This document shows positions 1 through 6,870 of a stretch of 29,712 nt of DNA, piece by piece. Positions within the stretch are counted from its first letter, which is position 1; each line of letters opens with the position of its first letter. The notes under the pieces were generated by a model. That model ran no database searches and had not been told where the DNA came from. It saw nothing but the letters and a program-made list of their open reading frames with translations. This DNA comes from a virus. Position numbers and translations under genes: made by a program. Location of the stretch: the IMG/VR virus record IMGVR_UViG_3300022929_000132, positions 1-29,712 of that record. One strand, written 5' to 3'.

Positions 1-72
1 CATGAATTTATTAAGATCAATCTCAACTTCATTTCTGGACATATCACCAGAGAATCTATCTCTATCTGCCAT
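1..72 (-). CDS. Partial CDS (N-terminus only), unidentified tail/hub-region gene
   Basis: The first 24 codons of a minus-strand gene are present and the frame is open to the window edge. The peptide begins MADRDRFSGDMSRNEVEIDL and is hydrophilic. The start is supported by an AAGAGG ribosome-binding site a few bases upstream and by the stop of the preceding small ORF 12 nt before it. In T4 the genes after 26-51 are 27, 28 and 29 (hub and tape measure). In lambda the gene after the frameshifted chaperones is the tape measure. Position therefore suggests a tail-hub or tape-measure gene, but 24 residues do not identify it. Confidence 0.7.
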   Translation of the reverse strand, partial: MADRDRFSGDMSRNEVEIDLNKFM

Positions 73-84
73 GTTCTTTACCTC

Positions 85-231
85 TTATTGTCTTTGTTTC
101 ATCTTTCTTTCTTCTTCTTCAAGATGTTTCATTAATAATGTAACATAGACCTCTCTCTCCCATGGTATCATATTTTCTAGTTCAGTTAAACTATAATTGT
201 GATACTGCATCATCGCGAAATTTGTTTGCAT
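85..231 (-). CDS. gp51-like short ORF, probable C-terminal part of a gp26 frameshift fusion
   Basis: A 48-codon reading frame counted from the ATG at 231. It contains SLTELENMIPWEREVYV and a highly charged, probably helical tail rich in E, K, R and Q. From memory, this 'ELENM-PWER--Y' signature is typical of the short protein following gp26 in T4-like phages; T4 has gene 51 (hub assembly) there. No convincing ribosome-binding site precedes this ATG; the nearest is a weak GAAAG 13 nt away. The frame stays open upstream through codons reading SLSHESLYNY to the slippery site in gp26. It is therefore probably translated mainly as a -1 frameshift extension of gp26, not on its own. The gp51 identity is inferred from position and motif and is not certain. 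Confidence 0.7.
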   Translation of the reverse strand: MQTNFAMMQYHNYSLTELENMIPWEREVYVTLLMKHLEEEERKMKQRQ

Positions 232-260
232 GTAATTATACAAACTTTCGTGAGAGAGGC
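150..260 (-). promoter_or_regulatory. Candidate RNA structure stimulating frameshifting
   Basis: On the minus strand, CCTCTCTC (259-252) is exactly complementary to GAGAGAGG (157-150), with an extra G-U pair outside. Nested one base inside is CGAAAGTTTG (250-241), pairing with CAAAC (228-224) and TTTCG (220-216) across a 3-nt AAA bulge. The inner loop (240-229) contains the ATG at 231. The outer helix starts 7 nt after the slippery heptamer, within the usual 5-9 nt spacing for -1 stimulators. The pairings are read directly; folding energy and function are untested, and the roughly 90-nt span of the outer helix makes it uncertain. Confidence 0.4.
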
Positions 261-968
261 TTATCCGAAAAAATCAGAAATACCCTGTAACTCTCTATCT
301 TGTGTTTTACCACATTCACTACATTCATAAGATACTTTATTAACAAGTCTAGGCATGTCTTCAAAGAATCCTTGGATTCGTTCAAACTGTTCTGTAGATA
401 ATGATTCCATAAACTCCATCAATTCTTTTTGATCGAAATCTTCTCTAGTGTGAACTTCATCTCCATCATATATTGATTCAACACATGCTGCTAACATATT
501 AAATATATCATTACTATTTATATCATCCGTACTGTTTTGAAGTGATATTATGTTAGGATATGATAAATTTATTCCAATATCTTCTGTAATTTCTATAGTT
601 GATTCTTGATTGCCTTCATGAATTGTTAGATTTCTTAAATCAACTTGAACTTGAGTTCTAGCTTCTTCATGGCAATCACAACCTAATAGTAGGTCTGCTG
701 TCTCACCGGCTGATTTAATTCTAATTTGTACGAATAACCATTCTACATCTGTTAATGGTAGATAATCTAGTTTGAGTTCATCTTCATTGTAAACACATGC
801 TTTGATTAGATCGAACATTGAACTTTGTATAGTCTTATCATCTTCACCTTCTAAAGCTGATAATAATACTTTTTGTTCTTTGACCAAAAATGGTCTAAAG
901 TCTGCTTTCTTTTTTGTAATAGGTAGTTCTGTAGTATATCGAACTGCCTCAAGTTTAGGTAATGCCAT
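261..968 (-). CDS. gp26: gp26 baseplate hub assembly protein
   Basis: A 235-residue protein of the T4 gp26 family (Pfam T4_baseplate), which in T4 takes part in assembling the central baseplate hub with gp51, gp27, gp28 and gp29. The N-terminal pattern MALPKLE followed by RPFLVKEQKVLL (residues 25-36) is characteristic. Two cysteine pairs, C97-x-C99 (followed by H100) and C216-x2-C219, could form a Cys4 zinc site. The start has a GAGGA ribosome-binding site, and a TATAAATA late promoter lies about 25 bp upstream, inside the end of the preceding gene. The C-terminal codons contain a slippery heptamer that can fuse this protein to the following short ORF. Family membership is well supported; metal binding is inferred. 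Confidence 0.85.
   Translation of the reverse strand: MALPKLEAVRYTTELPITKKKADFRPFLVKEQKVLLSALEGEDDKTIQSSMFDLIKACVYNEDELKLDYLPLTDVEWLFVQIRIKSAGETADLLLGCDCHEEARTQVQVDLRNLTIHEGNQESTIEITEDIGINLSYPNIISLQNSTDDINSNDIFNMLAACVESIYDGDEVHTREDFDQKELMEFMESLSTEQFERIQGFFEDMPRLVNKVSYECSECGKTQDRELQGISDFFG
267..273 (-). promoter_or_regulatory. -1 programmed ribosomal frameshift slippery site
   Basis: The gp26 codons read GAT TTT TTC GGA TAA, so the heptamer T TTT TTC matches the X XXY YYZ rule in the correct phase. A -1 slip replaces the last glycine and stop with CGG ATA AGC CTC and continues without a stop into the gp51-like ORF ending at 85. The product would be about 294 residues: 234 of gp26, 12 linker residues and the 48-residue ORF. 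The phase match, the missing ribosome-binding site downstream and the gene pair's likely chaperone-type role support function. Efficiency cannot be judged from sequence. Confidence 0.7.
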
Positions 969-992
969 AATTTATTCCTCAATAATAATGTA

Positions 993-1000
993 TATTTATA
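993..1000 (-). promoter_or_regulatory. T4-type late promoter upstream of gp26
   Basis: A perfect TATAAATA on the minus strand overlaps the last codons of the gp54-like gene. Transcription would start a few bases downstream, giving a short leader that carries the gp26 ribosome-binding site GAGGA. It could give gp26 and the following genes expression independent of the upstream genes. It matches the T4 late-promoter consensus recognised by the gp55 sigma factor with gp33 and gp45. Confidence 0.65.
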
Positions 1001-1604
1001 GTCTTCCAAATAGTTTGTCTTCAACCTTTGTTTTAACTTTACTTTTAATTTTTCTTTTGAACTTATTAAATAGACCACCAAGTAATCCTGAAGGTGAATT
1101 TTCGAATGATGAAGACCATGATCTAAAAGCTACTGAAACTGTAAATGTTTGTATGTCTGATGCTGATGCATCTAATGTTTGTTCTTGAATGTTCTGTGGA
1201 AATGCTTCGTGTAATTCTACTTCATATACAGCCAAATTATCTTGACCCATTTGTCTTATTTTAATTGTACCTGTATAGTCATCTTGATATTGAAAACCAT
1301 ACGCTTCATCATGAATATATTGTTGCCACAATTCGAATGTTTGTTTATCTTCAAAAGTATGATCACACATGAAAGTCATTGTCACAACACCACCACCATA
1401 GTCAACTTTGTTTGGGTGTTTTCTCATAGGACCACCACCATACTCAGACATCTCTGCAAAGACTATTTGTTTACCTGGTATGTTAATATTAGTACATCTA
1501 AGTCCTCTACTTCTGATACCAGCTGGTCCGAATATCTCAACTTCAAATTTATTTTGACGAGTCATTTGATCAACATGAGCTGCCATAAATCTATTGATGT
1601 TCAT
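996..1604 (-). CDS. gp54-like baseplate tail-tube initiator
   Basis: A 202-residue protein of the tail-tube fold. The N-terminal half reads as a gp19/gp54-type tube domain: a residue 19-26 strand (NKFEVEIF), a loop with RCTNINIPGK, then an EYGGGP stretch and a V-x-M-x-F strand followed by FELWQQYI. T4 gp54 joins gp48 on top of the hub and nucleates the inner tube. The basic C-terminal tail (FNKFKRKIKSKVKTKVEDK) is not expected in a simple tube subunit. Its ATG shares one base with the upstream stop (TAATG), implying coupled translation. It is shorter than T4 gp54 (320 aa). The alternative is the major tube protein gp19, less likely in this baseplate context. Confidence 0.6.
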   Translation of the reverse strand: MNINRFMAAHVDQMTRQNKFEVEIFGPAGIRSRGLRCTNINIPGKQIVFAEMSEYGGGPMRKHPNKVDYGGGVVTMTFMCDHTFEDKQTFELWQQYIHDEAYGFQYQDDYTGTIKIRQMGQDNLAVYEVELHEAFPQNIQEQTLDASASDIQTFTVSVAFRSWSSSFENSPSGLLGGLFNKFKRKIKSKVKTKVEDKLFGRL

Positions 1605-2182
1605 TAAAATCTACTCCTACTTTCTTTCCAAACAGTATCTTTACTAACTTTTCTAAATGACTCAGTTGGTAAGAATATAGCAATCTCCCAATCTTGAGGT
1701 TCAATTAATAATAATTTAGATTGAATATGTTCTGATAGATAATGTTTAAAACATGGTTTAAAAAATCTGTATTGTGTTGCTCTCTTTAATATTTGATAAG
1801 TTAATTTAAATTTTGTACTTCTATCATATTTATCGTTATTTGTTATGTCCATTAACGAATCTAAGAACTGTGCTCTGATATTTGGAGCTATATAATGTAA
1901 ATTCATACCATGAAACCCTTTCTTAGCAGGTTGTACAGGTATGACTAGTGGAAATCTATCGTAATAAGGTAGTGTTTGTTTTGTTTTAGGATCATATTGA
2001 AAGTTGTACATACTACCATAAACTTGTCTTGCTCTTGTTGGACCGTCTTTAAGTAAAGCGGCTCGGGAGACATTGACATTACTTACTCGGTCTTGAAACC
2101 AAGCCATAGACTCTTTTGTTCTAGCAGCTATTCCTGCTCTAAAAGCTTCTTGTTCAAGTTTGTCGAATAATCTCCCTGCCAT
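1604..2182 (-). CDS. Conserved T4-like virion protein, possibly DNA end protector gp2
   Basis: A 192-residue soluble protein without signal peptide or membrane segment. Recognisable is the block YDPKTKQTLPYYDRFPLVIP (about residues 63-82), then KKGFHGMNLHYIAP and a C-terminal aromatic, basic half (residues 125-190). I recall this 'LPYYDRFPL...G-NLHY' pattern as conserved across T4-like and other large phages, often labelled DNA end protector (gp2). The nearby gp4 gene fits, since T4 genes 2 and 4 are neighbours. The assignment is tentative, as T4 gp2 is longer (274 aa). The AGGA ribosome-binding site overlaps the stop codon of the upstream outer-membrane-like gene, so the two are coupled. Confidence 0.55.
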   Translation of the reverse strand: MAGRLFDKLEQEAFRAGIAARTKESMAWFQDRVSNVNVSRAALLKDGPTRARQVYGSMYNFQYDPKTKQTLPYYDRFPLVIPVQPAKKGFHGMNLHYIAPNIRAQFLDSLMDITNNDKYDRSTKFKLTYQILKRATQYRFFKPCFKHYLSEHIQSKLLLIEPQDWEIAIFLPTESFRKVSKDTVWKESRSRF

Positions 2183-2190
2183 TTTTTGTC

Positions 2191-2835
2191 CTAGAATTTT
2201 GAAGTAAAATGTAAAGAAACGGCATCACCGAGACTTACATTACTATCTCTAACATTACTCATGACCATTAACCCAAGACTCATTGAGTCAGACAAAGCGT
2301 ATTCTATATTAACACTTTTGTCTTTGACACCATCATAATCTCCATAGTGTAATGTAACATCAGCAAAATCAATGAATGGTAGTTTTAAATCTACCCAATC
2401 ATAGTCTGGTGCTAAATCTTCACCTGATGCATGACCAATATCAATTGGACCATACCCAAGCACTAGATATTTTTCTTCAAAGTTTAAAGACTTTTGATCA
2501 TGGTAACGATATGAAACATATCCTAAATCCATTCTAAAATCTCCCTTTGAAAGACTATAACCACCACGGAGGTCGAATTCGACCTTAGCGTCATTATTAA
2601 AGTCAACTGAACTAGCACATCCTGCTACATAGAAACCTTGTCCTACTGCTTGTTCTAGACATGCGTGTACAGAGGGTTTACCATCTGATTGTGATATTCC
2701 TCTCCACATATAGTCAGAACTTATTCCATAATGTCCAGACAAACCACTAAGAACAGGAGATTTATACTCTCTTGCTTCAGAAGCTCCTAGAAACATAATA
2801 GAAAAAGTTGCTAATAATACTAATATTTTATTCAT
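2191..2835 (-). CDS. Phage-encoded TIGR02001/Gcw_chp-family outer-membrane-like protein
   Basis: A 214-residue protein with a clear signal peptide: Lys3, a hydrophobic core at residues 4-17, and a probable cleavage after the SEA motif at 19-21. The mature part contains SSDYMWRGISQSDGKP (about residues 39-54) and GFYVAGCASSVDF (67-79). These match the N-terminal signature of TIGR02001/Gcw_chp (PF09694), a proteobacterial family of probable outer-membrane beta-barrels of unknown function. Alternating-polarity strands continue to the end, and the chain ends in phenylalanine, as BAM-inserted porins often do. It has its own late promoter and a strong AAGGAG ribosome-binding site. No such gene belongs to the T4 virion set, so it looks like a host-derived accessory gene acting in the infected cell's envelope. 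Family call is fairly firm; role unknown. Confidence 0.75.
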   Translation of the reverse strand: MNKILVLLATFSIMFLGASEAREYKSPVLSGLSGHYGISSDYMWRGISQSDGKPSVHACLEQAVGQGFYVAGCASSVDFNNDAKVEFDLRGGYSLSKGDFRMDLGYVSYRYHDQKSLNFEEKYLVLGYGPIDIGHASGEDLAPDYDWVDLKLPFIDFADVTLHYGDYDGVKDKSVNIEYALSDSMSLGLMVMSNVRDSNVSLGDAVSLHFTSKF

Positions 2836-2853
2836 ACTTTCTCCTTATATATT
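2836..2853 (-). promoter_or_regulatory. Strong ribosome-binding site of the outer-membrane-like gene
   Basis: On the minus strand TATAAGGAGAAAGT precedes the ATG at 2835. AAGGAG at good spacing is the most canonical site among the minus-strand genes here, suggesting high translation of this accessory gene. Confidence 0.6.
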
Positions 2854-2888
2854 AGTTTTCATGATATAAAATCATAATGTTAATAAAG

Positions 2889-2896
2889 TATTTATG
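2889..2896 (-). promoter_or_regulatory. Late promoter upstream of the outer-membrane-like gene
   Basis: CATAAATA on the minus strand, one mismatch to the T4 late consensus, lies in the 65-bp gap between gp4 and the outer-membrane-like gene, 54 bp upstream of that ATG. The expected leader contains a short AT-rich hairpin (ATGAT/ATCAT) and the strong AAGGAG site. Confidence 0.5.
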
Positions 2897-2900
2897 TCAA

Positions 2901-3356
2901 TTAGTATGCGTTTATATCTTTTTCTGTTAGAATTCTCCAATTCCACTTTCTATCTTTACAATACTTCATAGCAGAGTTCCATTTTGCATCATTTACTATG
3001 TAAGTCTGTACTTCTTTGAGATATCTTTTAGAAGTTCTACCTGTTTTAGTCAGTTTTTTATTTGGATCTGGAGGTGAACATTGAGCAAATGGTTTTACTT
3101 CAATGAGTTCTTCTACTATCATACCGTTTTTGTTTTTGTATTTGATATAGAAATCAGGAAAATATCTATGCACACGATTGTCTACCGGTGATACATACGG
3201 TATAATAATTTCTTCTGAACACCATTTTAATATAGAGGGATTACTATCTAGATACACCATGAATCTTCTCTCTAATAAAGAACGATAAATAATGTTAGTA
3301 GGATTACCTTTATACTTATTTGGATTCTTAGGTCTAAACTTTCCTTTATAAGACAT
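2901..3356 (-). CDS. gp4: gp4 head-completion protein, PD-(D/E)XK nuclease fold
   Basis: A 151-residue protein matching the T4 gp4 (gp50/4) head-completion family, which acts after DNA packaging before the tail joins the head. The nuclease-type residues are visible: E29 in SLLERRF, D68 in RYFPDFYI, and E86-V-K88 in ELIEVKP, the PD-(D/E)XK order also seen in TnsA-like nucleases. Length is typical. Its presence beside tail genes parallels T4, where gene 4 precedes gene 53. The ATG has no obvious ribosome-binding site and overlaps a plus-strand late promoter motif. It is transcribed divergently from gp48. Confidence 0.85.
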   Translation of the reverse strand: MSYKGKFRPKNPNKYKGNPTNIIYRSLLERRFMVYLDSNPSILKWCSEEIIIPYVSPVDNRVHRYFPDFYIKYKNKNGMIVEELIEVKPFAQCSPPDPNKKLTKTGRTSKRYLKEVQTYIVNDAKWNSAMKYCKDRKWNWRILTEKDINAY

Positions 3357-3361
3357 AAATA
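3354..3361 (+). promoter_or_regulatory. Late promoter for the gp48 operon
   Basis: CATAAATA on the plus strand, one mismatch to the T4 late consensus, is 38 bp upstream of the gp48 ATG. It overlaps the divergent gp4 start codon. The gap 3357-3398 is very AT-rich and holds no other recognisable element. The matching minus-strand promoter for gp4 was not identified. Confidence 0.5.
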
Positions 3362-3398
3362 ACTATAAAGTATATATTACAATCGAGTATCAAGAATT

Positions 3399-4670
3399 AT
3401 GAGTTTCAAAAAAGTAAAAGCTACAGCCAAAAGTTATGTAAGTTCAGCCAAAGGTGATCTTAATAATATTATCAATGATGTAAAAAGTATAGATTCAAAG
3501 ATCGGTGAACTAGGAAACAAGTTCGATCAAAGAATAGCTGACGGATTATCTGATTTACTAACAGGTCTTACAGGTATTCGTGTATCTAATATACCTGAAA
3601 TATCAGCAGAAGTATTAGATATGAAAGGAAAGAATAGAGAAGCTCGAGCAGCTATTCTTAATGATCCTTCAAAAGGTAGAAGTTCAGAATCACCAAGTAA
3701 TAAAATAGCATTAGCTTTCCCAAAAGAATTTAGAAAAGAAGATGGTACAGGTCAACCTCTTACAAATTATATTCACTTTAGATCATTAGATAGAAATGTT
3801 AAAGATCATTCTGGTGAAGATGTATACGATATATTTTTATATGTACCTGATACTCTACAAGATAATGTATCTGTAACTTATAAAGAAGCTGAGAAAGGAA
3901 TAGTAGAAGGTATTGTTGGACAGATATTTAATGAAGAAGGTGCTCAAACAAGTGCAGAAGAACTAGGTAATATAATAACAGCAGGAGCTCCTGGTGGTGA
4001 TCTACTCATGCAAGCAGCTGGTAAAACAGTTAACCCATTAAAGTTCCAATTATTTGAAGGTGTAAATTTTAGAACATATTCTTATACATTTAATTTACGA
4101 CCTAAGAATGCAGATGATGCTCAGTCAATACAAGAAATAATTCATGCTTTCAAACTATCAGCTTTACCAGGTACAATCGGAGCAAATAAAAGAATTTATA
4201 CTTTTCCAAATGAGTGGGCAATAAGATTCAGAGGACCTTTCAAAGATCATATTGATTATCCTTTAGTTTCAGTATGTACAGGTGTTGAAGTTAATTATAC
4301 AGACGGTCAATCATTCTCTACATTTATTGATGGTGCACCCACTTCTGTTGGTTTGACATTAAACTTTACAGAAACATCTACACTTACAAGAGACAAATAC
4401 AAAAATAGATCATCAGCATTCTTAAATGTTAATAGTGATGCTCGTGAACAAAGTCAAGAAATGGGTAGTGATGTAGTTACTACTAATGAACAAAAACGAC
4501 AAGCATCAGAAAAGGCTAGAAAAGAAAAAGAAGCTAAAGCTAAAGAGAAGAAAGCACAAGAAACTAGAACTGAACCTAGTGGGACTTCTAGAAATGGAAG
4601 ACAGATAGGAGCTCCTGTCGGTGGTGGTAGACAAATTGGTCCTCCAGCAGGTCCTGGGAGAGATATATAA
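3399..4670 (+). CDS. gp48: gp48 baseplate tail-tube cap
   Basis: A 423-residue protein of the T4 gp48 family, which sits above the gp27/gp5 hub and links it to the tube. An N-terminal helix-rich part (residues 1-60) precedes the core. Near residues 220-240 is GVNFRTYSYTFNLRPKN, a characteristic gp48 segment, followed by helix IQEIIHAFKLSALPG and IYTFPNEWAIRF. The C-terminus is a low-complexity tail: an E/K/A-rich charged helix (about 365-392), then G-, R- and P-rich repeats of GRQIG(A/P)P. It opens the plus-strand operon and ends in a TAATG overlap with gp53. T4 gp48 is 364 aa, so the extra length is mainly this tail. Confidence 0.8.
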   Translation: MSFKKVKATAKSYVSSAKGDLNNIINDVKSIDSKIGELGNKFDQRIADGLSDLLTGLTGIRVSNIPEISAEVLDMKGKNREARAAILNDPSKGRSSESPSNKIALAFPKEFRKEDGTGQPLTNYIHFRSLDRNVKDHSGEDVYDIFLYVPDTLQDNVSVTYKEAEKGIVEGIVGQIFNEEGAQTSAEELGNIITAGAPGGDLLMQAAGKTVNPLKFQLFEGVNFRTYSYTFNLRPKNADDAQSIQEIIHAFKLSALPGTIGANKRIYTFPNEWAIRFRGPFKDHIDYPLVSVCTGVEVNYTDGQSFSTFIDGAPTSVGLTLNFTETSTLTRDKYKNRSSAFLNVNSDAREQSQEMGSDVVTTNEQKRQASEKARKEKEAKAKEKKAQETRTEPSGTSRNGRQIGAPVGGGRQIGPPAGPGRDI

Positions 4671-5410
4671 TGGCTAGAGGATTTTTTAAACATATACCTG
4701 ATATAAGATATGACTTCAAAAGTGATGGTAAATATTTTCGTGCTAAAGATTTATTTCGTAAAGTTTCTACTTGGAGTTATCTACAAGAAGGTATCTCTGG
4801 ATATAATTACTACAGAATAACAGATGGTGAAAGACCTGATGTTGTAGCATCAAAATTATATGGTGACTCTACATTATATTGGACTTTCTTTTTAGTCAAT
4901 GAAAATTTACAAGACTTTAATGATTGGCCAAAATCAGGTACAGTATTTCATAGATTCATAGAAAGAAAATATTCAGGTACTGCTTTAATTGGAAGTTCAT
5001 CTACAGATATAGTTTCATTTAATCATACAACAGAAGTGTCTAGTAAGTTTCAATTAGGTGAAAAGGTTTCACAATCATCATCTAATGCTTTTGGATTTGT
5101 TACTCAAGTCGATCCAACATTTAATAGAATAATATTAAATAGTGTTGATGGTACATTTACAACAGGTACAGTAGTCGGTGCTGATTCAGAAAAAAGTTTT
5201 ACAGTTACTTCTGTAGCTGCTGAAAAAGATGTAGTACATCATTATACAGATTCAAATAATTTAAAGACAACTGTTTCTACAAGTAATACACCAGTTTCAA
5301 ATGAACAATATGAAAGAGATTTAAATGAAGATAAGTTTTTAATTCGTATAATAGAACCTAGATATATAGATAAAGTTGTAAAAGAATTTAGAACATTAGT
5401 TAGAGATTAG
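4670..5410 (+). CDS. gp53: gp53 baseplate wedge protein with inserted beta-module
   Basis: A 246-residue gp53 homologue. Residues 44-80 (GYNYYRITDGERPDVVASKL, then YWTFFLVNENLQDF) form the LysM-like segment seen in gp53. The C-terminus FLIRIIEPRYIDKVVKEFR is also diagnostic. gp53 joins wedges into the ring around the hub. It is longer than T4 gp53 (196 aa). The extra sequence is a Ser/Thr-rich beta-module at about residues 112-183 (FQLGEKVSQSSSNAFGFV, then GTFTTGTVVG) that recurs in gp7, gp8 and the DUF4815 protein of this window. The start shares one base with the gp48 stop. Confidence 0.85.
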   Translation: MARGFFKHIPDIRYDFKSDGKYFRAKDLFRKVSTWSYLQEGISGYNYYRITDGERPDVVASKLYGDSTLYWTFFLVNENLQDFNDWPKSGTVFHRFIERKYSGTALIGSSSTDIVSFNHTTEVSSKFQLGEKVSQSSSNAFGFVTQVDPTFNRIILNSVDGTFTTGTVVGADSEKSFTVTSVAAEKDVVHHYTDSNNLKTTVSTSNTPVSNEQYERDLNEDKFLIRIIEPRYIDKVVKEFRTLVRD

Positions 5411-5412
5411 TT

Positions 5413-6870
5413 ATGGCAGTAGGAATAGATAACTCTAAGCCAGATAGTTATGAGTTAGAAATATTGACAATCGTAAATAATGAGGGTGAAGGATTTGATG
5501 TTCGAGACCTCATGATAGAATGTGTTCTAAGTGAATCAATACAATCTAATTTTTTACAAGGTCATCTAATGTTAGGTGATTCTATCAATCTTTTAGAGAA
5601 CGCTAAAATATTCGGTCAAGAATCTCTAAGACTTAGATTCAGACAACCAGCTGGTAAGAATGATGAAATTAATGATGAAGATGTAATTGATCAAGTATTC
5701 AGAATATATAAAGTTGGTCAATCAAGACTTGAAGATCAAACTCAAGTACTCATGTTATTCTTTACAGCAAATGAATTTTTAGAGTCTAGAAGAAAAAGAG
5801 TTAGTCAAGCACTAAGAGGTTCAATGACTAACATGGCTGCTTTGTTAGCAGAAGATCATTTAGGTATTAAGAATGAAACTGTAAAAGAAAAATTAATACC
5901 TCATTTCGAAGTAAGAGAAAAATCACAAGGTGATAATTATCATGTAGTCATACCTAACTGGACAGTAAACTACACAATAAATTGGTTATGTTCACAATCA
6001 CAAGGTATTGATGAATCATCAGGACTACAAGATTCTTTTTATTGGTATCAAACAGCTAATGGTAGTTACAGAATACAATCATTAGCTAGTATGATGTTAA
6101 TTGATTATGCTGGTGGTAGACCATTTACATATTCACAAGCTGTAGCATCAGATAGTACGAAAGATGTACCTGTTGATTCTACAGAAGATACTATTGGTGC
6201 TAGTAGAAGAATATTATCGTATGAAATAACTAATCATGCTAATGTATTAGAAGCTACTGTTAAAGGATTGTTTGGTTCTAAACAAACAACCATAGATAAT
6301 ACATATCAATTTTTTACAGAAAAATCTTACAGTTTTTTAGAAAAGTTTTATGGTGGTCAATCACAAGCTATTGAAGAACACCCTTTTGTTAGAGTAGAAC
6401 CAGAAGTTTTACATATCGGTGAAGCTTCAGACGAAGGAGAAGTTGCTATAACAGGTTCGAAAGAAGGTAATTCAATTAGTTCTTATCATGATGCACATCA
6501 AATATTAGTTAGTGATCAGTCTTTTGTAAATGATGAAAAAAATAATATTCATCATGCTAATCATCAAATACATTTAGGTTCACATCAATTTAGAGCAGCG
6601 GCCAATGAATTATTAAATTATCATTCAGTAGATTTAGTATTGTCAGCTAGAACAGATATTTCAGTTGGTCAGTTGATTAATTTAGATATACCAGCACCTA
6701 ATCCAGGACAAGATGAAGTTGATCCTAAGTTTTATAATGGTAAACATTTAATTACACATTGTCAATGGATTTTGGGTCCTTCATCATGTGATTTGAATGT
6801 AAGATGTATTAAAGATTCAGTAATTAATAATATTGAAACTACAGCTTTAGAATATGGAAAAACAATATAA
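5413..6870 (+). CDS. gp27-like baseplate hub protein
   Basis: A 485-residue protein between gp53 and gp5, the expected place of the trimeric hub that carries the gp5 spike. It starts SYELEILTIVNNEGEGFDVRD and continues LMIECVLSESIQSNFLQGHL, a two-strand opening typical of gp27/gpD-type tube-domain hub proteins. Towards the C-terminus HQFRAAANELLNYHSVDLVL and IDISVGQL-like segments match the second tube domain, ending with GKHLITHCQWIL. T4 gp27 is 391 aa. Function is inferred from position and fold-like patterns. The gene is two bases downstream of gp53 and overlaps gp5 by one base (TAATG). Confidence 0.65.
   Translation: MAVGIDNSKPDSYELEILTIVNNEGEGFDVRDLMIECVLSESIQSNFLQGHLMLGDSINLLENAKIFGQESLRLRFRQPAGKNDEINDEDVIDQVFRIYKVGQSRLEDQTQVLMLFFTANEFLESRRKRVSQALRGSMTNMAALLAEDHLGIKNETVKEKLIPHFEVREKSQGDNYHVVIPNWTVNYTINWLCSQSQGIDESSGLQDSFYWYQTANGSYRIQSLASMMLIDYAGGRPFTYSQAVASDSTKDVPVDSTEDTIGASRRILSYEITNHANVLEATVKGLFGSKQTTIDNTYQFFTEKSYSFLEKFYGGQSQAIEEHPFVRVEPEVLHIGEASDEGEVAITGSKEGNSISSYHDAHQILVSDQSFVNDEKNNIHHANHQIHLGSHQFRAAANELLNYHSVDLVLSARTDISVGQLINLDIPAPNPGQDEVDPKFYNGKHLITHCQWILGPSSCDLNVRCIKDSVINNIETTALEYGKTI

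Noticed and set aside
802-1188. Plus-strand ORF across gp26 and gp54-like
   Set aside because: It lies opposite two recognisable minus-strand genes and has no family features or start signals.
2191-2835. Outer-membrane-like gene as a phage lipoprotein or spanin
   Set aside because: No lipobox cysteine follows the signal core and the length and motifs fit TIGR02001/Gcw_chp better than a spanin.
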